Origin: Planctomycetota bacterium
GTDB lineage: Bacteria; Planctomycetota; Planctomycetia; Gemmatales; Gemmataceae
Length of the DNA: 38,632 bases
Assembly (NCBI GenBank): GCA_029777335.1
Contig: JAKOSN010000330.1
Span: forward strand, 1-38,632
Direction: 5' to 3'
Shown one piece after another: positions 24,149 to 31,838 of the stretch (position 1 is its first letter; each line of letters opens with the position of its first letter). The translations under genes and the position numbers were made by a program. Below the pieces are notes generated by a model. It was not told the origin of the DNA, searched no databases, and saw only the letters and a list, made by a program, of their open reading frames with translations.

Positions 24149-24538
24149 ATGATGGCAACTCTCACCATGGCCTTCGGGGTCCTGTTAGTGGCGGTAAGCC
24201 TGTGGGGCTACCTGGGGGCCGCGGAGCAAGCCCGAAGCGCCACTGCCTTTATCCCGGGCGGAGTTGGGATTGTACTGTTGCTCCTGGGGGCACTTGCATA
24301 CAAGGAGAGCTTGCGCAAGCATGTCATGCATGCCGCAGCTGGAATTGGCCTCCTCGGATTCCTGGGCGCAGCGGCCCGACTGGCCATGGTACTCGCCAAG
24401 GGGGAGAAAGGGGTGTTCGAGCGAGGGCCTCTTGCGATGTTACTCATGGCGATCCTCTGCGCAGCCTTCGAGGCCCTGTGTGTGAACTCGTTCATCCAGG
24501 CACGACGGGCACGCAAATCAGGGGAAGCCCCGAGCTGA
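24149..24538 (+). CDS. Small four-TM membrane protein (hypothetical)
   Basis: A 129-residue integral membrane protein with four predicted helices: about 4-22, 34-52, 60-82 and 94-115. A short basic C-terminal tail (QARRARKSGEAPS) ends it. The pattern, with a small loop after helix 1 (GAAEQARSATAFIPGG), is that of small uncharacterised membrane proteins seen in planctomycetes and other bacteria. I cannot assign a function. The open frame extends far upstream, antisense to the 6S gene, but has no support there. The tandem ATGs at 24149 and 24152 follow AGAAAGG at suitable spacing. It is divergent from the 6S RNA gene. Confidence 0.75.
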   Translation: MMATLTMAFGVLLVAVSLWGYLGAAEQARSATAFIPGGVGIVLLLLGALAYKESLRKHVMHAAAGIGLLGFLGAAARLAMVLAKGEKGVFERGPLAMLLMAILCAAFEALCVNSFIQARRARKSGEAPS

Positions 24539-24594
24539 ACTCGTCCTGCGCGAGACGCGTCTCCCTTTCTCCTCGATTGTTGGCCGAGCTCTAA

Positions 24595-24623
24595 TTGCTA
24601 TCCTTGGGGCGCTCTGGTACGAT
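24595..24623 (+). promoter_or_regulatory. Candidate promoter of the universal stress protein gene
   Basis: TTGCTA (24595-24600) and TACGAT (24618-24623) are 17 bp apart, four of six matches each. They sit about 40 bp upstream of the ATG at 24663. Confidence 0.45.
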
Positions 24624-24662
24624 CGAGTTATTCACGACAAGGCCACGCTTGGAGCAAAAGCC

Positions 24663-25136
24663 ATGATCCGGATCGAAAAAATTGTGTATCCGACTGATTT
24701 TTCGTCGTACTCCAATCAGGCCTACTTTCATGCGGTCGCATTAGCAGCGACCCACAACGCGACCCTTTCGATTGTGCTGGTTCACACCCCGGAACTGGAA
24801 AAGAGCGTCCCCGCAAGCCACAAGGGCGAAAGTCGGGAATACTGGCTCCGGCAGTTAAAACAGATCCATCCTGTCGATTCGAGCATCCCCGTGGATCACC
24901 ATCTCCTGGAAGGTGATCCAGCGTCGGAGATTGTCCGCTTCGCCAACAATGCGCATGCCGACCTGATTGTGATGGGAACACACGGCCGGACGGGGGTCGA
25001 ACGGGTGTTAATGGGCAGCGTGGCTGAAAAAGTGATGCATGACGCGCCTTGCTCAGTCCTGGTGGTCAAACTACCCCGCAAGTCGCCGCTGGAACCAGAG
25101 GACCGCCCGATCCTGACAGGCCGAAGCAGAACCTAG
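24663..25136 (+). CDS. Universal stress protein (UspA family)
   Basis: A 157-residue single-domain Usp. The N-terminal strand KIVYPTDFSSYSNQAYFHAV and the C-terminal nucleotide-binding motif GTHGRTGVERVLMGSVAEKV (G-x2-G-x9-G-S) are both intact, which predicts the ATP-binding subclass. A short charged C-terminal tail is extra. It is a cytoplasmic protein normally linked to starvation and stress survival; a growth-phase link with the nearby 6S RNA is only suggestive. It is preceded by its own candidate promoter and followed by a hairpin shared with the convergent anti-sigma gene. Confidence 0.93.
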   Translation: MIRIEKIVYPTDFSSYSNQAYFHAVALAATHNATLSIVLVHTPELEKSVPASHKGESREYWLRQLKQIHPVDSSIPVDHHLLEGDPASEIVRFANNAHADLIVMGTHGRTGVERVLMGSVAEKVMHDAPCSVLVVKLPRKSPLEPEDRPILTGRSRT

Positions 25137-25155
25137 CGCTTGCTTGGAGCGAAGA

Positions 25156-25184
25156 GAGAGCGGCGATCAGACCTCGTCGCTCTC
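25156..25184. terminator. Hairpin terminator between convergent genes
   Basis: An 11-bp stem (25156-25166 with 25174-25184, one G-U pair) with a 7-base loop, 19 bp after the Usp stop and 29 bp beyond the end of the minus-strand anti-sigma gene. U-tracts are weak on both sides. Confidence 0.6.
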
Positions 25185-25213
25185 CGGGTGGATTATCTCA
25201 GAAAAAGGGTGCG

Positions 25214-26182
25214 TCACGGCGCCGGTTTGGCATCGGAGGCACCCAGAACGGAATCGCGCTCATCCTGCCCAGCACAAATCTTCTGGTTGCGGTTGAGATA
25301 GATATCATCGCCATTCACAAACCGCGTTTTGCGAAAACTCACTGAGCCGTCGACCGAGAGCACGTTCTGTCCCTGTCCCCCATGGTTGGGACTGTTCTTC
25401 TCCAGAACCGGCGGTTCACAGCCGTAGAACGGGGGACGATCCGCCATGATGGGTAAGTAGCCATCATGAGCACGACTCAGCCCGTGCAAGCCTCCCCCCT
25501 GGCGATACCCCAGGGAGTAGGCGTAATTACCACCCAGTTCGTGGGTCAAGTGATCATATTCAGAACGGCGATGGTCGTAACAATCCTTGAGTTGGCGAGT
25601 GGTGAGTCGCCGCGGCGGAGAACCTCCCTCGTTGGTGCAGTTGGTCATCAAGCGCTCATCGAGCATGCCGGCATCGTGCAGCAAGGGGATGAAACTCCCG
25701 GCGAAACTGCAGGCACCGTTCTCCTGAATCATGGGGAACTCGCGCCGTTCGTTGTGGTCCGCATAATCGACGAGGGCGTGATGGAAGTTGCGCAGGTTGT
25801 CGGCACAACGCAACACCCCCGCCTGGTGCCGGCTCCGAAAGACAAAGGGAACTCCCACTGCCACCAGCGACAGGATCAGGATGGAGGCAGCAAGAAAATC
25901 CGGCCGTCGCCACCAGCCCTGGCGCATGGGTTGGCGGGGAGAGACACGCGGGGCCATGGGTAACTTCTGGCAACGATACTCCGCAATACATCCCAGCGTG
26001 CGCGTGACCAGATCCGGCGGGGGGCTGTCTTCCAGGGAATCGGAGGCCAGCGGTGCCAGCGCCTTGCGGAGCCGATGCACCCGTTGTTGCGCCTCGGGAT
26101 GGCGACGCAGGTATTCCTCCATTTCCTGCTGCGTCTCATCATCCAGAAGATTCAGGCAGTAACCGATAAGTTTCTCGTCCAT
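25214..26182 (-). CDS. Anti-sigma factor-like membrane protein with DUF1559-like outer domain
   Basis: A 322-residue single-pass membrane protein. The N-terminal 60 residues (MDEKLIGYCLNLLDDETQQE ... LRRHPEAQQRVHRLRKAL) have the anti-sigma-domain helical pattern but lack the H-x3-C-x2-C zinc ligands, so it would be a zinc-free version. A TM helix lies at about 98-116. The outer part begins CADNLRNFHHALVDYADHN and ends HGGQGQNVLSVDGSVSF, closely parallel to the NNLKQLGLALHNF and LLGDGSV signatures of DUF1559 proteins. It follows the sigma gene by 42 bp with a strong Shine-Dalgarno (GGAGGAAGG). It presumably holds that sigma factor at the membrane and senses an envelope signal through the outer domain (inference). 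Confidence 0.8.
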   Translation of the reverse strand: MDEKLIGYCLNLLDDETQQEMEEYLRRHPEAQQRVHRLRKALAPLASDSLEDSPPPDLVTRTLGCIAEYRCQKLPMAPRVSPRQPMRQGWWRRPDFLAASILILSLVAVGVPFVFRSRHQAGVLRCADNLRNFHHALVDYADHNERREFPMIQENGACSFAGSFIPLLHDAGMLDERLMTNCTNEGGSPPRRLTTRQLKDCYDHRRSEYDHLTHELGGNYAYSLGYRQGGGLHGLSRAHDGYLPIMADRPPFYGCEPPVLEKNSPNHGGQGQNVLSVDGSVSFRKTRFVNGDDIYLNRNQKICAGQDERDSVLGASDAKPAP

Positions 26183-26224
26183 CGCTGCGTTGATCCTTCC
26201 TCCGAGGGAGGAGTTCTCCCGGCG

Positions 26225-26842
26225 TCATGTCTCACGGGGACTGGCGGATGTATCCCAGGCTTGCTGCAACTTCACCAGAGCGGCATGCAAACGGGACTTC
26301 ACCGTTCCCACCGGGATGTCAAGAATCTCAGCAATTTCACGGTACTTGAGGCCCTGATAGTAAGCAAGGAGAACCACCTGACGGAGAAACTCGGGCAGCT
26401 GTTCGACGCTGGCGCGCACCCGTAAGCGGCGCTCCTCACCCTGAACCGAATCGAGCGGATCCTGTTCGCGGCTTTCGAGCATTTCCAGGAGACTGCGCGT
26501 GTCGCCAACATCTTCCGTGGCCCGTTTTTCATCCAGGCTCACTGCCTGGTGACGGCCCTGGCGGCGCATGGCATCAATGGCCTGATGCGTGGCGATGGTG
26601 TATAGCCAGGGTTTGACCGGCCGCCCTGCCTCGTACTGATTACTCTTCAAGTAGAGTTGCAGGAAGGTGTTCTGGAAAACATCCTCCGCCAGGGCGGCAT
26701 CTCCCAGGTAGCGGCGCAGGTAGCCGTAGAGTTCCCGTTCGTAGCGGCGCACCAGTTCCCCAAAGAGGTGGACTTGCCCCTGACTCACCCCCTGGAGCAG
26801 TTCCTCATCCGAACAGATTGTGGAGGGATCGGTGCTAGCCAC
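26225..26842 (-). CDS. ECF RNA polymerase sigma factor (RpoE-like)
   Basis: A 205-residue ECF sigma factor. Region 2 spans about 25-95 (LFGELVRRYERELYGYLRRY, then AEDVFQNTFLQLYLK and the promoter-melting PVKPWLYTIATHQAIDAMRR). Region 4 at about 145-195 has LRQVVLLAYYQGLKYREIAE with the recognition helix IPVGTVKSRLHAAL. It is followed by its candidate anti-sigma factor, in the standard sigma-anti-sigma operon order. The linker between regions 2 and 4 is somewhat long and acidic. The upstream region to metG (about 184 bp) contains an AT-richer stretch near 26900-26920 that may hold the promoter; no motif was assigned. Confidence 0.94.
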   Translation of the reverse strand: MASTDPSTICSDEELLQGVSQGQVHLFGELVRRYERELYGYLRRYLGDAALAEDVFQNTFLQLYLKSNQYEAGRPVKPWLYTIATHQAIDAMRRQGRHQAVSLDEKRATEDVGDTRSLLEMLESREQDPLDSVQGEERRLRVRASVEQLPEFLRQVVLLAYYQGLKYREIAEILDIPVGTVKSRLHAALVKLQQAWDTSASPRET

Positions 26843-26969
26843 GTTCTCCCTGAAGATGATTACGGTGGAGCGGACAAGTTAGTTCAAGGTTCCCAGGGCG
26901 CATCGCTTAATTTAGTGAACCAGATCGCGAGCCAATGTCAAGGAGGCGAAGCATTGCACCGCGGGAATT

Positions 26970-27004
26970 CCCGAGCGGAGGGAGAGAAGGTGGTTCCGCT
27001 CGGG
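26970..27004 (-). terminator. Probable hairpin terminator after metG
   Basis: A perfect 10-bp GC-rich stem (26970-26979 with 26995-27004) with a 15-base loop starts 22 bp after the metG stop on the minus strand. No U-tract follows. Confidence 0.5.
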
Positions 27005-27026
27005 CTCGAAATGAGGACTTCCCCTT

Positions 27027-28601
27027 TCAGGCGATTCGGGGAAAGAGTGGTTTGGGCTTGCCGTCGGGAAGATCCGCCAGCAACCGCAAAGGCTCGGTTT
27101 GAGCCGGTCGCGTGACGACATCCTCGTAGCGCACCTCCTCCCAGGGGCGCGAGAAGTTGAAACTGCGATAGATCACCTCGGCCGCCCGGGGAATAAAGGG
27201 CTTGAGCAGAATCGCTCCTTGCCGGAGCGGCTCGACCAGGTTGTAGAGAACTTTTTTGGCTGCCTCCTTGTCCTGCTTCACCAGTTTCCACGGCTCAGTG
27301 CGATCAGCGTAGCGGTTGGCCGGATCGAGAATCAGGAGCCAGATCTTCTGGAGGGCTTGATTGTACTGGCACGCCTCGAGGTGCTGCTGCACCTCGGCGA
27401 CCGCCGTGTGAACACTTCCCTCGGAATTGATCACCTCAGGGGCCTGTCCCGCAGTCCCTTCCAGTACGGTGCCATAGTTGAGGCTGATCTGGCGAAGCAC
27501 GCGGCTGTAGAGATTCCCCAGATTATTGGCCAGATCGGAGTTATAGACCTCGGCAAAGCGCAACCAGCTAAAATCGCCATCCCCTGGGAAGGGGCACTCG
27601 CGCATGAAATAGTAGCGGAATGCCTCTCCGCTAAACCGGGTAATGATGTCCATGGGATCGGTGACATTACCGAGTGTTTTACTCTCCTTGATGCGATCAC
27701 CGCTCGCGTCATCCTTGCGATAGACAAAGCCGTGCCCGAAAACGCGCCGGGGCGGGGCAATCCCAGCGGCAAAACACATCGCCGGCCACAGGGCACAGTG
27801 AAAGCGCGTGATGTCCTTGCCGATGAAGTGAACATCGGCTGGCCACCAGTGAGCAAAACGTTCCGCCTCCGTCCCGTAGCCAATCCCGGTCACGTAGTTC
27901 AACAGGGCGTCGAACCAGACATAGATGGTGTAACTGTCGTCGAAGGGAACTCGAATACCCCAGTTCTGGCCGGAGCGCGTGATGTTCACATCAAGCAACT
28001 CGGTCTGGACGAGGGAGACGATCTCATTCCGGCGACTTTCCGGCTGGATAAAGTCGGGATTGTCCTCGTAGAAGCGCAGCAGTCTGTCCTGAAACTTCGA
28101 GAGGGCGAAGTAGTAGCAGGGCTCACTTCGGCGCACGGGCGGCGTGTTGTGATTGGGACAGACTCCCCCTGCTTCCTTGATCTGCTTCTCGGTCTTGAAC
28201 TCCTCGCACCCCTCGCAATACCAGCCTTCGTAACTCCCCTTGTAGATGTGGCCGTTCTCGAAGACCTTCTGGATAAACTGCTGACAGCCGGCGTGGTGGC
28301 GCGGCTCGCTGGTTTGAATGAAATCGTCGTTGCTGATGTTGAGCGCACGCCAGACTTCCTTGAACTGGTCGGCCATCTCGTTGCAATAGGCTTGCGGCTC
28401 CTTCCCCAGTTCGCGGGCGCGCTTGACCACCTTGATGGTGTTCTCGTCGTTGCCCATCAGGAAGAAGACGTCGTAGCCCTGCATGCGCCGATAGCGAGCC
28501 TGAACATCCGCCCCGATCTTCTCGAAGGCGGTCCCAATATGCGGTCTGCTATTGGGGTAATCGATGGCAGTGGTAATGAAGAAGCGGGGCTTGTCGGCCA
28601 T
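27027..28601 (-). CDS. metG: Methionyl-tRNA synthetase, divergent active-site motifs
   Basis: A 524-residue class I methionyl-tRNA synthetase without the C-terminal tRNA-binding (OB-fold) domain. The Rossmann core begins FFITTAIDYPNSRPHIGTAF, so the HIGH motif reads HIGT (21-24). The usual TGTDEHG is replaced by MGNDENT (49-55). A single zinc knuckle (CEGC ... CPNH) lies in the connective peptide, followed by VYVWFDALLNY-type and FIGKDITRFH motifs. KMSKS appears as KESKT (305-309) followed by LGNVTDP. The anticodon-binding helical domain (about 385-510) is present. The open frame extends to 28817, but ATG 28601 with AAGGA upstream is the natural start. It is probably functional and of a distinct MetRS subgroup; otherwise it could be a second, specialised copy. 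Confidence 0.92.
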   Translation of the reverse strand: MADKPRFFITTAIDYPNSRPHIGTAFEKIGADVQARYRRMQGYDVFFLMGNDENTIKVVKRARELGKEPQAYCNEMADQFKEVWRALNISNDDFIQTSEPRHHAGCQQFIQKVFENGHIYKGSYEGWYCEGCEEFKTEKQIKEAGGVCPNHNTPPVRRSEPCYYFALSKFQDRLLRFYEDNPDFIQPESRRNEIVSLVQTELLDVNITRSGQNWGIRVPFDDSYTIYVWFDALLNYVTGIGYGTEAERFAHWWPADVHFIGKDITRFHCALWPAMCFAAGIAPPRRVFGHGFVYRKDDASGDRIKESKTLGNVTDPMDIITRFSGEAFRYYFMRECPFPGDGDFSWLRFAEVYNSDLANNLGNLYSRVLRQISLNYGTVLEGTAGQAPEVINSEGSVHTAVAEVQQHLEACQYNQALQKIWLLILDPANRYADRTEPWKLVKQDKEAAKKVLYNLVEPLRQGAILLKPFIPRAAEVIYRSFNFSRPWEEVRYEDVVTRPAQTEPLRLLADLPDGKPKPLFPRIA

Positions 28602-28815
28602 GGTCGAGTCGATCCTTCCTGATGAACACGGCAAGGGTGCCAGCGCACCTACTGCTTTCATAGCAAGACGACCTGGCAAGGGCACGGGTTCGCCATCGGT
28701 TGCGTGCGCGGAGGCTGAACGATCTTTTCCTGGCTGCGGCTTTTTTGCTAGAGTGTGGGGGCTCGGCAGGATGTCGGACGCCAGCGACGAAGCGCCAACC
28801 AGGAGGGAGCGGCGC

Positions 28816-30051
28816 ATGGTTCATTTCCAGTGCCCGTGCTGTCAATCGGTGCTCGCCGTCGAAAATGCGACGATGGCGCGGACTGCTCCCTGTCCCCAGT
28901 GTGGACAGCTCCTCTTTCCCCCGGCGCAGGCGTGGCAACCCCCACAAAACTGGCCCCGAGTGCTCCAGGCCAGTCCGCGCCTCTCGCCGACTCTTCCCCC
29001 GCGCGACGCACCACCCCCTCCGCCCTTCGCCACGGGAGAAGCGGATCCCCCTCCGCCCCAGACGATCCCTTTTCCCTCTGATCCCGAGGTGCTCTATTCC
29101 GCCGACATTGAGATCCCCGCGGAGTCGCAAGCAGAGAGCGAGCCCCCACAACCCGAGGCCCCGGATCAACCTGCTCCCGTGGTTGCCCCGCGCTTTGTGC
29201 CAGTTCCCTATCGTCCTGAAGGGGGATTTGGATTCCTTGGCTTACCCTTGATGCTCGGCATCTTGCTGCTAGGGGCAGCGCTGCTGGGATGGCTGGCGAG
29301 TTTCGTCGGTCGCTGGTACTACGTGATTCTGCTCTATCCGCTGGCGATGGGGATTGGTCTGGCCTTCATTGGCTTTTATGCAGTGCATGTCGCCAAGGTG
29401 CGTAATCCGACGCTGGCTGGCATGGTCGGGGCGCTCAGTGCCCTGGTGGCCATTGGCACCATGCACTACTGCGATTATCAGCATGTGCTGGCGGACCTTG
29501 ACTCTGGAGAAAGCCGGCTTCCTCTTGTGGTACGTGCCACCCTCTCCCAGCGCCGGGGTTTCGAGGTGTATCTGGTGAGCATGGCTCGGCTCGGGTTGAC
29601 CGTCGTGGGGCGAGGCGAGACCGGATTCCATCTCGGGGAGGTTGCCACAATCACATACTGGCTGGTCGAATTGCTGGTAGTCGGCTCGTTGACGGTAATT
29701 GCGACGCGCAGCGAGGCTCATGCCCCGTTCTGCTCGGAGTGCGGAGAATGGAAAGAAGAACGCCCGCTGGGCCATTTGCAGGGGCACGCTGCCGATCTGG
29801 TGCACCTGTGTCGCAAGGGAGAACTGGCGGTGCTTCCCGAGCATGCGATCCCGGGTGAGCGCGGCGAACTCGCGGTGAGCGCCTGGGTCTGTCCGCATTG
29901 TGGGGTGCGCGCCCCGATCGAACTGCGGCTCGAACAGGGTACGATGGCCGCGCATGCCTCTGGTGCCCCGGCCCTGCTCCATCTCACCTTCCCTGGAGAA
30001 GCCTATCCGATGCTTGAACAGATGTTTAACCCGGAAACCCGCGTGGCGTGA
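28816..30051 (+). CDS. Zinc-ribbon multi-TM membrane protein (hypothetical)
   Basis: A 411-residue protein. The N-terminal zinc ribbon (C6/C9, C26/C29) is followed by a Pro-rich linker of about 100 residues. Four hydrophobic helices span about 140-300 (LPLMLGILLLGAALLGWLAS, WYYVILLYPLAMGIGLAFIG, then two more), with a loop between helices 3 and 4 carrying HYCDYQHVLADLD. A cytoplasmic C-terminal domain holds a second, split zinc ribbon (FCSECGEW ... WVCPHCG). The start at 28816 has AGGAGGGA at 7-bp spacing; the upstream extension overlapping metG is rejected. It is divergent from metG. The zinc ribbon + Pro linker + TM plan is shared with the gene at 14883. The function is unknown. Confidence 0.8.
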   Translation: MVHFQCPCCQSVLAVENATMARTAPCPQCGQLLFPPAQAWQPPQNWPRVLQASPRLSPTLPPRDAPPPPPFATGEADPPPPQTIPFPSDPEVLYSADIEIPAESQAESEPPQPEAPDQPAPVVAPRFVPVPYRPEGGFGFLGLPLMLGILLLGAALLGWLASFVGRWYYVILLYPLAMGIGLAFIGFYAVHVAKVRNPTLAGMVGALSALVAIGTMHYCDYQHVLADLDSGESRLPLVVRATLSQRRGFEVYLVSMARLGLTVVGRGETGFHLGEVATITYWLVELLVVGSLTVIATRSEAHAPFCSECGEWKEERPLGHLQGHAADLVHLCRKGELAVLPEHAIPGERGELAVSAWVCPHCGVRAPIELRLEQGTMAAHASGAPALLHLTFPGEAYPMLEQMFNPETRVA

Positions 30052-30208
30052 AGGGTGGTCGGCGCGAAAGAGGTGGTTGGAAGAGCGCGCGCGGCGTGAA
30101 GAATGCTGCGTCAATTTCGCCGCACATCCCTTTCCCTGTGAAGTCTGGGTATGATAAAAAGAGAGTGGAGCGAAGGGGTCGCTCTTCTGGCTGCCGAAGA
30201 GAACCACC

Positions 30209-31132
30209 ATGGGTATCTACGATCGCGATTACTATCGAGGGGAAGGGTCCAGCTTTCTGGGCGCCTTCACCGACCGCGGCCGGATGTGCAAGTGGTTGAT
30301 CCTGGCGAACATTGTCTGTTTCATCCTCCAGGTTATCACGCCGCCGACCAATCCGGGTGGCCTTGGGGCGTTCACCGATGCGCTGGACCTTCTTCCCGAG
30401 GCGGTGCTGCAGGGGCAAGTGTGGCGCCTGCTCACACACGCCTTTTTGCACGACACCGGCAATCTGCTGCACATCATCATTAACATGTTGCTGCTCTGGT
30501 GGTTTGGCAGCGAGCTGGAAGATCTCTACGGCTCCATGGAGTTCCTTGCCCTGTACCTCACCGCCGCCATCGGGAGCGGATTGATGTACATGCTCTGGGC
30601 GCTGGGGAGCCAGAACTTGATGGTCGCCGCGCTGGGCGCTTCTGGCGCGGTGTCCGCGGTCTTCGTCCTCTACGCCTGCCATTACCCGCGACGAATCGTT
30701 CTCCTCTTTTTTGTCATCCCCGTGCCGATCTGGCTGCTGGCCACGTTGTACGTTGCCTGGGATCTTCTCTCCCTGCGCAATGGGCAGTCGGACGTGGCCC
30801 ATGCCTCCCATGTGGGGGGCGCGTTGATCGGCGTTTTGTACTATGTCACACAGGTACGATTGCTGAACCTGGTACCGAACTTCCGCGCCTGGGGGCGCAA
30901 ACGGCAACATGCTCCACAACTTCGTGTCTATCGCGGCGACCCGGAAACCGAGCAGGAAACGCCCGTCCCGGTACCCGGTGCTCCGCGACCTCCTGATGGG
31001 GAGGAGTTGCTGGAAGCCAAGCTCGACGCAGTGCTGGAAAAGGTATCGCGCGTGGGGAAGGAAAACCTGACGGAAAGCGAGAAAGCGATTCTGCTCAAGG
31101 CGAGCGAATTCTATCGCCGTCGTCGTACCTGA
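30209..31132 (+). CDS. Rhomboid family intramembrane serine protease
   Basis: A 307-residue rhomboid protease with six or more TM helices. The catalytic serine is S145 in ALGASGAVSAVF (GxSG motif), and the catalytic histidine is H201 in DVAHASHVGGALIG. The conserved oxyanion/H-x3-N pair appears as H88 and N92 in LHIIINMLLLWWFG. The early loop WRLLTHAFLHD is also family-typical. The C-terminal 90 residues are a charged cytoplasmic tail ending with a helical segment (LEAKLDAVLEKVSRVGKENL) found on some planctomycete and actinobacterial rhomboids. A TATGAT -10-like box lies at about 30150, upstream. The FmdB-type gene follows after 20 bp, so the two are likely co-transcribed. Confidence 0.95.
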   Translation: MGIYDRDYYRGEGSSFLGAFTDRGRMCKWLILANIVCFILQVITPPTNPGGLGAFTDALDLLPEAVLQGQVWRLLTHAFLHDTGNLLHIIINMLLLWWFGSELEDLYGSMEFLALYLTAAIGSGLMYMLWALGSQNLMVAALGASGAVSAVFVLYACHYPRRIVLLFFVIPVPIWLLATLYVAWDLLSLRNGQSDVAHASHVGGALIGVLYYVTQVRLLNLVPNFRAWGRKRQHAPQLRVYRGDPETEQETPVPVPGAPRPPDGEELLEAKLDAVLEKVSRVGKENLTESEKAILLKASEFYRRRRT

Positions 31133-31152
31133 GACTCACAACGAGGTGTCTG

Positions 31153-31377
31153 ATGCCCCTGTACGAATATGTCTGTCAAGAGTGTACCCACACCTTCGAA
31201 ACCCTGGTGTTCGGGAGCGAAACGCCAACCTGCCCCGCCTGTGAAAGCGCCCATCTGGAACGGCAGATCAGTGTCCCGGCCGCGCCGCGAACAGAGAGTG
31301 CAGCTCTGCCCATGAAGCGTTGCCTGTCCGACGGTCCCCCGTGTGGCCCCGCCTGCTCGCGCTTCCCAGGTTCCTGA
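31153..31377 (+). CDS. FmdB-type zinc ribbon protein
   Basis: A 74-residue protein opening with MPLYEYVCQECTHTFETL, the standard FmdB/CxxC_CxxC_SSSS family start. C8, C11, C27 and C30 form a zinc ribbon. The Ser-rich tail common in the family is replaced by an Ala/Pro segment and a further cysteine-containing end (CLSDGPPCGPAC). Function in this family is unknown; it is often described as a putative regulatory protein. It lies 20 bp downstream of the rhomboid gene with GAGGTG before the ATG. Confidence 0.88.
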   Translation: MPLYEYVCQECTHTFETLVFGSETPTCPACESAHLERQISVPAAPRTESAALPMKRCLSDGPPCGPACSRFPGS

Positions 31378-31838
31378 ACGCGACAGTTGACCTCCACCGA
31401 GGCTGTCGCCCTGCTCTGTGAATCCGAGGTTCATGAAGAATTCCTCTGCGAAGAGCCACAATCCGTTGGTGTATGCCCTCAGCTAGACTTATCGTGCCTT
31501 CATTCCTGAGCGTGTGGTCTGCCGGGTTTGGATCGCTGTGACACGACCGACCGGCTTGTGCAACCTCGTCGCAACCTTCTGAACCCCCTTGCCATCGACG
31601 GAGCCATGCGCTTCTCCTTGATGTGGCAGAAAAACTCCCATGCGAACTTGCTGGAGGAACTGACGGGGAAGTGCGTGCCCACCCAATCCAATCCACCAAT
31701 CCCGCCTCATCACCGCAACCTTTTCCCTTGCTCTGGTGTGAGAGGGCGGATACCTTAGCCTTGTAGATTGTTTTCCCTCCGGCTCTGCCCTGCGCACTGA
31801 CCTCCCTCCCCTGTGTGGCTCACCCCACGAGGTTGATT
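31378..31838. other. Intergenic region without a recognisable gene
   Basis: About 460 bp between the FmdB-type gene and the DUF1549/1553 gene. Small open frames occur on both strands, but none has a ribosome-binding site, compositional support or recognisable motif. The region is less GC-rich than its neighbours and should contain the promoter of the downstream operon. No long hairpin or RNA signature was seen. Confidence 0.5.
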
